A DNA stretch of 64,000 nt, taken from an uncultured Clostridia bacterium (GTDB taxonomy: Bacteria; Bacillota_A; Clostridia; TANB77; CAG-508). The translations under genes were made by a program, and so were the position numbers. Location: the NCBI GenBank assembly GCA_944393405.1, contig CALYAC010000008.1, positions 1-64,000 of the forward strand, given 5' to 3'. This document shows, one piece after another, positions 36,107 through 45,634 of the stretch (the first letter of the stretch is position 1; the number at the start of each line of letters is the position of its first letter). Below the pieces are notes generated by a model. The model had not been told where the DNA came from, ran no database searches, and saw nothing but the letters and a program-made list of their open reading frames with translations.

Positions 36107-36892
36107 TTATATTTTTTCCACTATTTTTAATATATGATTACTATATCCCATTAAATCCTTTCTAGTACAATTTTTTAAGTGATAATTTAAATATATTTCA
36201 TATTCTTCATCATCTAGATTATTAATATATTCTTGCATGTTAGCAGAAATTCCATCGGCTGCAACAGTTTCAATTTCTTTTAAAGTAAAATCTTTTATTA
36301 AATTATCAAACTCTTCTATTTTAAATGTTGCAAATATTTCTTCTGCTATGTTTTTTATATTCCAATCATCATCTACTAATTCTTTTAGTCTTTTCATATT
36401 ACCTTTTCGTAATCCATATGATAGTACTACCGCATCATTTGTAATATACGCTAAAAATATTTTTCCATTTTTCTTAGTTACTCTAATTGCTTCTGATATA
36501 GCTTTTTTAACTGATTCTTCATCATATAAATGATATAGTGGTCCTAATACTAATGTAATATCAAATGTATTATCTTCATACATGCTAAGATCTAAAGCAT
36601 TTCCTTTAATTGCATTAATATTCATATTATCTGTTATTTTGCTTTTCAATACTTCTAAATTTTTTTCTAATAGTTCAATTGCATCTACCCTATAACCTTT
36701 TTTTGCATAATTTATAGAATATCTACCAGTTCCTGCACCAATCTCTAATATTCTATCTCCCTTTTTTAGATATTTTTCTATATATTTAGTTGTCGTTATG
36801 TATTCTACCATATGTGCCTTATCTCTAATTAATCTTGAATCTTCATCATAACTACTATAATAATCATCTAAAATTTTTTCTATATTATTCAT
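36107..36892 (-). CDS. class I SAM-dependent methyltransferase
   Basis: 261 residues. SAM motif I ILEIGAGTGRYSINYAKKG, acidic residue at the end of strand 2 (VDAIELLE), motif post-II NTFDITLVLGPLYHLYD. The C-terminal half is helical and likely binds substrate. It is a Methyltransf_11/25-like small-molecule methylase; the target is unknown. Start overlaps the preceding double-GNAT gene by 8 bp, showing translational coupling. Confidence 0.83.
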   Translation of the reverse strand: MNNIEKILDDYYSSYDEDSRLIRDKAHMVEYITTTKYIEKYLKKGDRILEIGAGTGRYSINYAKKGYRVDAIELLEKNLEVLKSKITDNMNINAIKGNALDLSMYEDNTFDITLVLGPLYHLYDEESVKKAISEAIRVTKKNGKIFLAYITNDAVVLSYGLRKGNMKRLKELVDDDWNIKNIAEEIFATFKIEEFDNLIKDFTLKEIETVAADGISANMQEYINNLDDEEYEIYLNYHLKNCTRKDLMGYSNHILKIVEKI

Positions 36893-37799
36893 CTTTTATC
36901 ACCTTTCTTTTCATTTTATAATGTGTTTCTGTTTCTTCATATACTTCAAATCCAAATTTTTTATATAAAAATCTCGCTGGATTTTCTTTAAAAACTTGCA
37001 AAACAGTATCAACTTTTCTTTCTTTATCAGTCATTAACATATTTGTTAAGATATTCTTTCCTATTCCACTATTTTGATATTTCTTATCTATATAAAATAA
37101 ATTTATTTCATTTTCTTTATCACTAATTAAATAGTTGGTAAATAAACCTATTATTTCATTTTTATATTTTATAACTTTTATATCATTTCTATGCTTATTT
37201 ATTAAATCATTTAAAAATTCTATTTGAATATCATCTTTCCACGGTCCATAGATTTTTTCCACATACCATTTAAAGCATTCTTTTTTCATATTATATAGTT
37301 TTTCAAAATATTCATCCTTATATTCTGTAAACGTATATGGTAATATCTGCATTGGCGTAAATTTTATACCATCTACTTCATCATCTAAATCAGTGTCTTT
37401 GAATCCTAGATTGTGATAAAATTCCTTTGCAAAAGGTGAAGAATTTACTGTAATATATTCTATATTTTCATTATTTTTTATACAATAATCTTTTACCTTA
37501 TTTATTAGTTTTGTTCCTATTCCTCTTCTTTGGTATTCCTTATCTATAAATAATAAAACTATATGTTTATAATTGCTAAAAGCAATCATACCAACAATCT
37601 TATTATTATTTTTTGCTACTAAAATTTTTAAATCTTCACCGAGTTTCTTATAGATATTTTCATAATTTGCAAATTTAAAAAAACTTGCTATTCCCTCTTT
37701 TTTATAATCTGGAGCTTCAAATTCCATAAATACTTTTCTTACTAATTCTAAGCTTTCTTTTAAATCATCTATATTTAATTCTTCTATTATATCCATCAT
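36885..37799 (-). CDS. protein with two tandem GNAT acetyltransferase domains
   Basis: 304 residues from ATG 37799 (MMDIIEEL), chosen by AGGTGA nearby; the longer open frame to 37865 has no ribosome site. First GNAT domain about 2-140 (DKEYQRRGIGTKLINKVKDYC, SSPFAKEFYHNLGFKDTD); second about 165-300 (YIDKKYQNSGIGKNILTNM, ENPARFLYKKFGFEVYEETE). Both acetyl-CoA loops (RRGIGT, NSGIGK) are intact. First gene of the operon, directly behind the leader with a terminator at 37850-37990. Confidence 0.87.
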   Translation of the reverse strand: MMDIIEELNIDDLKESLELVRKVFMEFEAPDYKKEGIASFFKFANYENIYKKLGEDLKILVAKNNNKIVGMIAFSNYKHIVLLFIDKEYQRRGIGTKLINKVKDYCIKNNENIEYITVNSSPFAKEFYHNLGFKDTDLDDEVDGIKFTPMQILPYTFTEYKDEYFEKLYNMKKECFKWYVEKIYGPWKDDIQIEFLNDLINKHRNDIKVIKYKNEIIGLFTNYLISDKENEINLFYIDKKYQNSGIGKNILTNMLMTDKERKVDTVLQVFKENPARFLYKKFGFEVYEETETHYKMKRKVIKDE

Positions 37800-37849
37800 C
37801 AATTTCACCTCAAAAAAATATATGTTTATTATATAACACAAAATAAATA

Positions 37850-37990
37850 ATAAAAAGCCTTGCAAAAAGAAATCTTTAAGACTCCTTTCACAAGACTTTT
37901 ATTAAATCTCATTATAAAGTGTAAGTAACTTTCTATTTTTTGTTACCCTTTACCGCTTAGGTGTTACCCCTAGGTAAACTCTTAAATTAT
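37850..37990 (-). promoter_or_regulatory. structured leader with terminator upstream of the acetyltransferase operon
   Basis: From a start near 37990 the minus-strand transcript forms: hairpin TTTACC/GGTAAA with inner TAGG/CCTA; hairpin GTAAC/GTTAC; and a terminator with arms AAAAGTCTTG/CAAGGCTTTT (37891-37900 and 37853-37862) plus T tract. Loop GGTAACA of the first hairpin could also pair with GTTAC, giving alternative folds. Its class is not one I recognise; attenuation is inference. A 27-codon frame (37829-37912, start ATG at 37912) overlaps the terminator but lacks a good ribosome site. Confidence 0.55.
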
Positions 37991-37997
37991 GTAAATC

Positions 37998-38026
37998 ATT
38001 TTAACATAGTAATTAAGAAATGTCAA
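37998..38026 (-). promoter_or_regulatory. promoter of the acetyltransferase operon
   Basis: TTGACA (38021-38026), 17-bp spacer, TAAAAT (37998-38003) on the minus strand, about 200 bp before the first coding start, leaving room for the leader RNA. Confidence 0.8.
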
Positions 38027-38058
38027 CTACATAATTTTAAACTCTTTTATAATTTTAG

Positions 38059-39441
38059 TTATTTTTTAGAATAATCTTCTAAAAATTTTTTCACTTCATT
38101 TATACGATTTTCTACTTGAGTTGGTGCAGGTCCACCTACTACATTTCTATTCATAACGCATGTATTTAAACTTATAGCTTCATAAACATCTTTATCAAAT
38201 CTATCATTTATTAATTGATATTCTTCTAAAGTCAGTTCATCTAATGTTTTATTATTATCTATTGCATATGCTACTAGTTTACCTGTGATTTTGTATGCAT
38301 CTCTAAATGGCATTCCTTTCTTTACTAAGTAATCAGCACAATCTGTTGCATTTATAAATCCTTTTAATGCCGCTTTTTCCATATTTTCTTTTAATACTTT
38401 CATTGTATCAATCATAGGTATTAATGTTGTTATACAAATTTTTACAGTATCTATACTATCAAATATGAACTCTTTATCTTCTTGCATATCTTTATTATAT
38501 GCTAAAGGTAATCCTTTCATCATTGTTAAAATTCCCATTAGATTTCCATATACTCTTCCTGTTTTTCCCCTTATTAACTCTGTGATATCTGGGTTTTTCT
38601 TTTGAGGCATTATTGATGAACCTGTAGAAAATGCATCATCTAACTCTATAAATTTAAATTCCCATGAACACCACATTACTATTTCTTCACTTAATCTTGA
38701 TAAATGCATCATTACTATCGAGATATTTGATATAAATTCTATTGCAAAGTCCCTATCAGATACACCATCTAAACTATTTTTTGTTATATCTTTAAATTCT
38801 AATAATTCTTTAACATATTCCCTATCTAGATTATATGTTGTGCCTGCTAGAGCACAACTTCCAAGTGGCATTATATTGGTTCTGTTATAGTTTTGATTTA
38901 ATCTTTCTAAATCTCTTAAAAGCATTTCTACATAAGCCATTAAATGATGTGCAAATGTAATAGGTTGTGCTCTTTGAAGATGAGTATATCCAGGCATTAC
39001 TGTATATAGATTTTTTTCTGCTTTTTTTACTAAAGTATCTATTAACTCTATTATTAGTTTAATTATTTCATTTATTTCATTTTTTAAGTATATTCTAATA
39101 TCTAATGCTACTTGGTCATTTCTGCTTCTTGCTGTATGTAATCTCTTTCCAGTACTTCCTATCCTTTTTGTAAGCTCACTTTCAATAAACATATGAATAT
39201 CTTCTGCATTATTATCAATTTCTAATTTATTATTTTCTATATCTGATAAAATATTTTTTAATTCATCTATAATTTTTTTGCTTTCTTCCTTATCTATAAT
39301 TTCTTGTTTTGCAAGCATTTTACTATGTGCTATACTTCCAGTAATATCTTCTTTATACATTCTTTTATCAAATCTAATAGATGAATTAAAATCATTTGTT
39401 TTACTATCTATTTCTTTTTTAAATCTGCCTTCCCATAACAT
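38059..39441 (-). CDS. argH: argininosuccinate lyase
   Basis: 460 residues of the fumarase/aspartase superfamily; splits argininosuccinate to arginine and fumarate, the last step of arginine synthesis. The signature GSSIMPQKKNPD is intact, as are HTARSRNDQVALD and TPGYTHLQRAQP-like VMPGYTHLQRAQPI. GGAGG precedes the ATG, 50 bp after argG, so both genes share the arginine T-box transcript. Confidence 0.96.
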   Translation of the reverse strand: MLWEGRFKKEIDSKTNDFNSSIRFDKRMYKEDITGSIAHSKMLAKQEIIDKEESKKIIDELKNILSDIENNKLEIDNNAEDIHMFIESELTKRIGSTGKRLHTARSRNDQVALDIRIYLKNEINEIIKLIIELIDTLVKKAEKNLYTVMPGYTHLQRAQPITFAHHLMAYVEMLLRDLERLNQNYNRTNIMPLGSCALAGTTYNLDREYVKELLEFKDITKNSLDGVSDRDFAIEFISNISIVMMHLSRLSEEIVMWCSWEFKFIELDDAFSTGSSIMPQKKNPDITELIRGKTGRVYGNLMGILTMMKGLPLAYNKDMQEDKEFIFDSIDTVKICITTLIPMIDTMKVLKENMEKAALKGFINATDCADYLVKKGMPFRDAYKITGKLVAYAIDNNKTLDELTLEEYQLINDRFDKDVYEAISLNTCVMNRNVVGGPAPTQVENRINEVKKFLEDYSKK

Positions 39442-39491
39442 TATATTTTCCTCCTTTTCTTCTGATTTTTATTACTTTTATCTTATTTATT

Positions 39492-40709
39492 TTATTTTTC
39501 ATTTTCTTCTATCATTTTAGATCTTACTTTAGTTGGTAAAGCATAAATATTTATAAATCCTTCTGAATCTTTTTGATCATAACTATCGTCTTCACCAAAT
39601 GATGCTATTTTAGTTGAATGTAAAGAGAATTTACTACTTACTCCTGCATTTATAATATTTCCTTTATATAATTTTAATTTAACAGTTCCAGTTACATTTT
39701 CTTGTGTCTTATCTATAAATGCTGATAGGGCTTCTCTTAATGGTGTAAACCATTTTGCATCATATAAAAGTTCTCCAAATTTATTTGATATTCCTTGTTT
39801 AAAGTGCATTGTGTCTTTATCTAAACATATCGTCTCTAGTATTTCATGTGCTTTATATATTATTGTTCCTCCTGGGGTTTCATATACTCCTCTTGATTTC
39901 ATTCCAACTAATCTGTTTTCTACTATATCAATTATACCTATACCATTTTTTCCACCAATTTCGTTTAATTTAGTTATTAATTCTAGTAAACTCAATTTTT
40001 CTCCATTTAGTGCAACAGGTAATCCTTTTTCGAAATCTAAAGTAATATATTCGTCTTTATCTGGTGCTTTTTCTGGTGTTACACCAAGTTCTAGGATTTT
40101 ATCATATTTAGGTTCATTATTTGGATCTTCTAAATCTAAACCTTCATGTGATAAATGCCATATATTTTTATCTTTTGAATAATTCGTTTCTCTATTTATT
40201 TTTAGTGGTATTTTATGCTTTTCTGCATATTCTATTTCTTTTTCCCTACTATTTAGTTCCCATGTTCTCCAAGGAACTATAACTGGCATATCTGGTGCAA
40301 ATGCTTTTATTCCAAGTTCAAACCTTACTTGGTCATTTCCTTTTCCTGTGCATCCATGACAAATTGCATCTGCTCCTTCTTTTTTTGCTATCTCTACCAA
40401 TTTTTTAGCAATAAGTGGTCTCGAAAATGGTGTTCCTAGTAAATACTCATTTTCATATTTTGCTCCTGCTTTTATTGCCTCTGCTATATAGTCATTTACA
40501 ATTTCTTCTTTTAAATCTAGCACATATACTTTAGATGCTCCTGTTTTTATTGCTTTTTCTTCTAATCCCTCAAGTTCTGATTTTCCTTGTCCTACATCTC
40601 CTGATACTGCTATTACTTCGCACCCTTTATAATTTTCTTTTAACCATTCAATCATTACAGATGTATCTAATCCACCTGAATATGCTAATACTATTTTTTT
40701 ATAATTCAT
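39492..40709 (-). CDS. argG: argininosuccinate synthase
   Basis: 405 residues. ATP pyrophosphatase loop [15 protein letters not shown] at residue 7, [10 protein letters not shown], and [14 protein letters not shown] are conserved. Joins citrulline and aspartate using ATP. First gene behind the T-box at 40886-41140. Genes for earlier arginine steps are not in the window, so citrulline may come from elsewhere. Confidence 0.96.
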   Translation of the reverse strand: MNYKKIVLAYSGGLDTSVMIEWLKENYKGCEVIAVSGDVGQGKSELEGLEEKAIKTGASKVYVLDLKEEIVNDYIAEAIKAGAKYENEYLLGTPFSRPLIAKKLVEIAKKEGADAICHGCTGKGNDQVRFELGIKAFAPDMPVIVPWRTWELNSREKEIEYAEKHKIPLKINRETNYSKDKNIWHLSHEGLDLEDPNNEPKYDKILELGVTPEKAPDKDEYITLDFEKGLPVALNGEKLSLLELITKLNEIGGKNGIGIIDIVENRLVGMKSRGVYETPGGTIIYKAHEILETICLDKDTMHFKQGISNKFGELLYDAKWFTPLREALSAFIDKTQENVTGTVKLKLYKGNIINAGVSSKFSLHSTKIASFGEDDSYDQKDSEGFINIYALPTKVRSKMIEENEK

Positions 40710-40885
40710 TTTTCATTCCTCCTATATTTTTTATTTTAATTAATCTAAACTTTTATTATATTTATATATTTTCATATACTTTTTACATCTGTCTTCGTTT
40801 AGACCAACCACTATAGAAGAAAATTCCGTATTTTGCTATTTTCATCTTTTTTTCCTTTCTTTTTAATCTTTTGATAAAAAATATA

Positions 40886-41140
40886 TAAAAAAGCATCTCT
40901 GGATAAATCCAGAGACGCTTTTATTCGTGGTACCACTCTAGTTACATATATAATAATTATATATGCCACTCAAAACGCCTTTAACGCAGGACCTACGAAT
41001 TGCTATACTTTAATTTCATTTATTTCCAACAATCACTCATGAGTTCTTTTCATTATATTACTCTATTACTAGACTTACACCATCCTCTAGCTCGCTATAA
41101 CTTTATAATATATTACTCTCTCAATCAACGATTTATTTAT
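40886..41140 (-). promoter_or_regulatory. T-box leader of argGH (arginine responsive)
   Basis: The minus strand holds AGAGTGGTACCACGAAT (antiterminator core, around 40924-40940) followed by a terminator with arms AGCGTCTCTGGAT/ATCCAGAGATGCT and a T run. Upstream are T-box stem I features; an AGA triplet in GAAAAGAACTC is a plausible arginine specifier, in agreement with the genes served. The stretch 40710-41167 is otherwise without a gene. Confidence 0.88.
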
Positions 41141-41161
41141 TTTATTTTTAACTACATTATT

Positions 41162-41190
41162 ATCTTATCATCTTTTTACGTTTATGTCAA
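41162..41190 (-). promoter_or_regulatory. promoter of the argGH T-box transcript
   Basis: TTGACA (41185-41190), 17 bp, TAAGAT (41162-41167) on the minus strand. The -35 hexamer lies inside the last codons of the amidohydrolase gene. Confidence 0.75.
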
Positions 41191-42787
41191 CTTTTTTATT
41201 TTTATATACTGTTTCACCATTTTTTATTGTCTCTAACACTTTAATATTTCTTATTTCACTCATATCAATTTTTAATGGATTTTTATCTATAATAATTAAA
41301 TCTGCTTTCTTCCCTTCTTTTATGCTTCCTTTTATATCTTCTTCAAAATATTGATATGCTCCATTAATAGTTACAGCTTTTATCGCATCAATTACATTAA
41401 TTTTTTCATCTTTTCCTAAAATTTTTCCGTTTTTTGTTATTCTACTTACACTACACCATATCGTCTCAAACATATTAGGATTTATAACTGGTGAATCTTG
41501 ATGGAAAGTAAAAAGGATTTCATTGTCTAATGAACTTTTTGCTGGACTTATTTTGCTTGCTCTTTCTATCCCAAAATTTTTTGTATGAATATCTCCAAAA
41601 TAATAAACATGAGCTATAAAAAATGAAGGTATGACTTCTAATTTTTTAATTAATGGCAATTGATCTATTCCTAATAGTTGTCCATGTATTAGTACTGGTC
41701 TTATTTTACCAATATTATCATGTATTTTTTTATTTACTTTATCTATAGATTCTAAATATTGCTTTGCCGCCATGTCTCCATTACAATGTGCTAAAATCTG
41801 TATTTTTTCATTATATGCTTGTTCTAGAGCATTTTCTACATCTTTATCATTCATTGTGCCATAACCGCAGTATTCTTTTTCGCTTTCATATGGTGTTCTC
41901 ATCCATGCTGTTTTTGCTTGAGGAGAACCATCCAAGAAAATTTTTATTCCTTGTATTTTTATGTGGTTATAATATTTTTTAAAATTTTTGCTAAATTCAT
42001 TCTTTATATTTTTTATTATATCTTTTTCTATATATGCTATTATATCTATTTTAAAATTATTTTCTCTTATAATCTCTTTATATATGCTAGTCAATTCTTT
42101 TGCCATAAAACCTTCTTGAGCAGTAGTTATTCCATATGAAAAATATTCTTTTTCTGCTTTTTTTACTGCTTTAATAATATCTTTTAAATTTGGCATTGGC
42201 ACTTTTTTTATGTTTTCTATAAAAGCATTTTCCTCTAGGTATCCTGTTAATTCATTATTTTCTTTTCCTATGATACCTCCTGCTGGATTTGGTGTATTTA
42301 CATCTATATTTAAAATTTTCAATCCTTTTGTATTTATAACTCCTGAATGTCCAGATTTATTTTTTATAACTACTGGATTATTTGGTAATATATCGTCAAT
42401 TTGTTTTTTTGTTATATGTTTCTTATCAAAAAAATTATTATTATCATATCCATCTGCAATAATCCATTTATTATTCTCTATATTATTTTCTAATTTATAT
42501 TTTAATAGTTTTTCTTGCACTTCTTCTATACTACTGCACTCTTCTAATGAAACCTGTAAGTATTTATTTGCCACAGCTATAAAATGACTATGGCTATCTA
42601 TAAATGCTGGCATTATTGTTTTACCTTTTAAATCTATTACTTCTGTACTAAAATCTTTAAAATGCATTATTTCTTCTTTGCTTCCAACTTTTTTTATAAT
42701 ATCATCTTCTATTAGAATTGCTTCTATATTTTCTATATTATTGTTTTCAAGTGTTATAAATTCTCCATTATAATAAATTTTTTTCAT
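41168..42787 (-). CDS. amidohydrolase family protein (YtcJ/Amidohydro_3 type)
   Basis: 539 residues. Metal ligands appear in FIDSHSHF, LAHCNGDMAAKQYLE and FTFHQDSPV; the C-terminal EGKKADLIIIDKNPLKID is the typical end of the composite beta-sandwich. YtcJ-like enzymes hydrolyse amides or N-acyl compounds; the substrate is unknown and no signal peptide is present. It stands alone between def and the arginine operon. Confidence 0.87.
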   Translation of the reverse strand: MKKIYYNGEFITLENNNIENIEAILIEDDIIKKVGSKEEIMHFKDFSTEVIDLKGKTIMPAFIDSHSHFIAVANKYLQVSLEECSSIEEVQEKLLKYKLENNIENNKWIIADGYDNNNFFDKKHITKKQIDDILPNNPVVIKNKSGHSGVINTKGLKILNIDVNTPNPAGGIIGKENNELTGYLEENAFIENIKKVPMPNLKDIIKAVKKAEKEYFSYGITTAQEGFMAKELTSIYKEIIRENNFKIDIIAYIEKDIIKNIKNEFSKNFKKYYNHIKIQGIKIFLDGSPQAKTAWMRTPYESEKEYCGYGTMNDKDVENALEQAYNEKIQILAHCNGDMAAKQYLESIDKVNKKIHDNIGKIRPVLIHGQLLGIDQLPLIKKLEVIPSFFIAHVYYFGDIHTKNFGIERASKISPAKSSLDNEILFTFHQDSPVINPNMFETIWCSVSRITKNGKILGKDEKINVIDAIKAVTINGAYQYFEEDIKGSIKEGKKADLIIIDKNPLKIDMSEIRNIKVLETIKNGETVYKNKKVDINVKR

Positions 42788-42801
42788 AATTATCTCTTTC
42801 T

Positions 42802-42841
42802 AAAAAATACAAATAATTTATATTATTATTTGTATTTTTTT
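42802..42841 (-). terminator. terminator after def
   Basis: Inverted repeat AAATACAAATAAT/ATTATTTGTATTT with T tract on each side, 35 bp past the def stop; it could act on both strands. Confidence 0.65.
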
Positions 42842-42875
42842 ATTATATATTTATTTATTGTACTTTTTCTTAATT

Positions 42876-43448
42876 TTATTTTCTTAAATCAAATTTCTTA
42901 ATATTAGAAGCTGTAGAAAATTCTCCATTTTCCACTTTATTTAAGAAAACAATTCCATCTAAATGGTCACATTCATGTTGAATATCTCTTGCAGTAAATC
43001 CTTTAACCTCTTTTACTATCTTTTCACCATATAAATTATAGTATGTAACTTCTATATTAGTATATCTTTTAACTTTTCCACGTATACTTGGCACACTCAA
43101 GCATCCTTCATATTCTAGTGTGGTTTCATCAGATAATTTTTTCCATGTTGGATTTATCATAACAGTTGTTGGAACATCTTCTGGATCAATATATAAGCAT
43201 TTATCTTTTTCAACTTGAATTACTATAATCCTTTTATTTACACCTATTTGAGGAGCAGCTATTCCAAATCCTCCTGATTCATTTAAAGTTTCTTTCATAT
43301 CTTCTATTAATTCTATTATTTTACTATTAATATTACTAATATCTATTTCTTCTGATTGTTTTGAAATTACTGGATCTCCTACTTCTCTTATTTTTAATAT
43401 TTTCCCCTTATATGTATCATTAATGATTTTATTAACATTTTTTACCAT
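42876..43448 (-). CDS. def: peptide deformylase
   Basis: 190 residues. All three motifs are intact: GFGIAAPQIG (motif I), EGCLSVP with the metal Cys (motif II), and QHECDHLDG with the HExxH-type ligands (motif III). Removes the formyl group from new N termini using Fe2+ or Zn2+. The N-terminal extension of about 25 residues is somewhat longer than usual. ISEE-type SVPxxRGKV follows motif II as in type 2/1 mixed Clostridial forms. Confidence 0.95.
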   Translation of the reverse strand: MVKNVNKIINDTYKGKILKIREVGDPVISKQSEEIDISNINSKIIELIEDMKETLNESGGFGIAAPQIGVNKRIIVIQVEKDKCLYIDPEDVPTTVMINPTWKKLSDETTLEYEGCLSVPSIRGKVKRYTNIEVTYYNLYGEKIVKEVKGFTARDIQHECDHLDGIVFLNKVENGEFSTASNIKKFDLRK

Positions 43449-43491
43449 ACTGCTTTCATCCTCAATTCTTTTTTCGTTTATACATAATTAC

Positions 43492-44712
43492 TTAGTTAAG
43501 ATTTCCCTCAGCTTTTTTAAATATCTCTCCTTCAAATGTAAATGTTATTTTTGATACCTCTGAGAAGTCAGCAATAATCTTATTTTCATCTTCAATGTAT
43601 TTACAACCATTTTCTATTAAAAAAGCTTTAATCATTAATTTATGATTTACATTAAAATTTGATATTATCTCCATAACAGTTGTTATAAATGTATTAGAAC
43701 CTACTTTATTAAAAATCCTATCTGGTAAATCTTTTACAAACATATAAATATTCGTATCTCCACTTCCACAAAAATATGCTACATTTTGTGGTGCAAACGC
43801 AATATATATCATAGATAAATTATATCCATTAATTTCCTCATTTAATTCTATCTTTGGAGTTATAAATTTATTCAAATTTAAATCTTGCATAATCTTTCTG
43901 GTTCTAATCATTAGTTCAACACCTTTATCTGGTATAACTTTTTCTATTTCTGACGAATACCAGAATTTATCTGCACTTGGCGAAGTTGTCCCTATATATT
44001 CTACATTAAATTCTCTGTCATCTAATTTTAAAATACATGTATTTACATCTGTATCCCATCTATTGTATTTTCCTACATATTCTATAAAGTTTCTTTGATC
44101 TGAATATACTTTTCCTATGCAAATAGAAAATAAATCCTTAAAGCTTATATTATTTAAGTCGACTAGTTTTAATGTTTCTTCTTTTAATCCACAATTATCG
44201 CTTCTATTATCTGCTTTTAAAATAGATGAAACACAATATGAAAAAGCTGCTATTGTATCTTTTTCCATTCTTCCATAATTATAGTGGACAAATTTATTAT
44301 CTTTTATTTTCCATTCTCCTACCATATATTTCTTTTGTCCATTTTCTTCATTTGCAATTTCCATAGTAATGTATCTAGGCATATTAGGTGCTAGTACTAA
44401 TGCAACACATTTTGCTTGTGCCATAAATGAGTCTGTATCTGGAAATATTATATAAAATATTTTCATATTCTCATGTATGTTTGCTGTTATATCAAAATCT
44501 TCAGGTTTAATTTCTCTATTCTCATCTACTAAATAAAAATCTTGATTAATCTTATCATTGGTAATACTATACCATAAATCACATAAGTACTTTTTCATTT
44601 CTTCTGGTCCTTTATTTAAATGCTCATTAAATTTTCTCCAATTTCCAAATATTTCACTTCTTAATACAATATGACTTAACATATATGCTCTACTTGTTTT
44701 TTTCTTTTCCAT
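43492..44712 (-). CDS. hypothetical protein, family not recognised
   Basis: 406 residues from ATG 44712 (MEKKKTSRAYML), chosen by AGGGGAA before it; the open frame extends further upstream into the end of the neighbouring gene. Soluble mixed alpha/beta protein without signal or membrane segments. Recurrent features are MIRTRKIMQDLNLNKF, an aromatic-rich middle and GSGDTNIYMFVKDLPDRIF. No catalytic motif is obvious. It lies 44 bp after the glycosylase-like gene and probably shares its transcript, which might hint at a nucleic-acid or nucleotide link, but this is speculation. Confidence 0.65.
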   Translation of the reverse strand: MEKKKTSRAYMLSHIVLRSEIFGNWRKFNEHLNKGPEEMKKYLCDLWYSITNDKINQDFYLVDENREIKPEDFDITANIHENMKIFYIIFPDTDSFMAQAKCVALVLAPNMPRYITMEIANEENGQKKYMVGEWKIKDNKFVHYNYGRMEKDTIAAFSYCVSSILKADNRSDNCGLKEETLKLVDLNNISFKDLFSICIGKVYSDQRNFIEYVGKYNRWDTDVNTCILKLDDREFNVEYIGTTSPSADKFWYSSEIEKVIPDKGVELMIRTRKIMQDLNLNKFITPKIELNEEINGYNLSMIYIAFAPQNVAYFCGSGDTNIYMFVKDLPDRIFNKVGSNTFITTVMEIISNFNVNHKLMIKAFLIENGCKYIEDENKIIADFSEVSKITFTFEGEIFKKAEGNLN

Positions 44713-44756
44713 AAAAATTCCCCTTTTATTTTTTATATTATTTTCTTTTAATAAAA

Positions 44757-45413
44757 CTATTCTATCCCATTTTCTTTCATTATCCATTTAATATCTTCTA
44801 TAGATTTATCTATATTAAATCTACCATTTCCTACAGGATAATATACTGCATAACATTTATATTCTTTACTATCTATATTTTTTAAATAAAGCTTTTTTCT
44901 TGATTGTGAAACTGATATTTTTTCATTTAAGACTATTGAACTAACTTGATTTCCAAATAGAATTATTACTTTTGGATTTATAATTTGTATTTCTTTTTCT
45001 AATAAATCTAAATATTTCTTATACACACTATTTGGTAATATTCTTGCATCTAATTGAGTACATTTTCCTAAATTAGTAATAAAATACTTATGCTGTTTTA
45101 CATCTTCATATACTTCTTCTGCAAATTCTTCTGTCCATTCTGATCCTTTTATACTTTTAATTTTACTATATATTTTTTCGTCCATTAAATCTAATTCATG
45201 GAATAAATCCCAAATATTTTTAGTTCCTATCCATGGTGATTTTCTACCTTTCCATTCTTTAGATGAAGCGATATTTTTTCCTGTTGGATTCATGAATACA
45301 AAGCATATATTAGGATTTTTCTCACATCCTCCATTATATATAGAATCTAATTCTTTTGCACCGTATTTTATTTGTAGTTTGTCATATTCTTTTTTTAAAT
45401 CCTGTAAATTCAT
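44757..45413 (-). CDS. uracil-DNA glycosylase superfamily protein
   Basis: 218 residues from ATG 45413 (MNLQDLKK), chosen by GGAG six bases before it. UDG-fold signatures: FVFMNPTGKN (in place of GEAPG-type motif A), FITNLGKCTQLD (motif for base pocket) and VIILFGNQVSS, with VYYPVGNGRFN at the position of the HPS/HPA loop. This is a family 4/5-like member that may excise uracil or damaged bases; because motif residues deviate, activity is not certain. No Cys cluster for the family 4 Fe-S site is apparent at the usual places. Confidence 0.72.
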   Translation of the reverse strand: MNLQDLKKEYDKLQIKYGAKELDSIYNGGCEKNPNICFVFMNPTGKNIASSKEWKGRKSPWIGTKNIWDLFHELDLMDEKIYSKIKSIKGSEWTEEFAEEVYEDVKQHKYFITNLGKCTQLDARILPNSVYKKYLDLLEKEIQIINPKVIILFGNQVSSIVLNEKISVSQSRKKLYLKNIDSKEYKCYAVYYPVGNGRFNIDKSIEDIKWIMKENGIE

Positions 45414-45482
45414 TTTTTTCTCCATAATTTATTTTTTTCTTTAAAGTTTTTTATTCTTTCTTCTACATTTTTTCTACTATAT

Positions 45483-45511
45483 TTTATATCATATTTTGTA
45501 TATATAGACAA
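45483..45511 (-). promoter_or_regulatory. promoter of the glycosylase-like gene pair
   Basis: TTGTCT (45506-45511), 17 bp, TATAAA (45483-45488) on the minus strand, about 70 bp before the coding start. Confidence 0.5.
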
Positions 45512-45561
45512 TTAAATTTTACATTAATTTTTATGATTTTTTATTAAAATATTGCTTTTAA

Positions 45562-45609
45562 AAAAAGTATAAATTAAATCAATTTTATCTAATTTAATTT
45601 ATACTTTTT
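45562..45609 (-). terminator. terminator of hisS
   Basis: An 18-bp stem AAAAAGTATAAATTAAAT/ATTTAATTTATACTTTTT (45562-45579 and 45592-45609), followed on the minus strand by further T, just past the hisS stop. Confidence 0.75.
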
Positions 45610-45634
45610 AGATTGTTTTTTACTTTATATTAAA

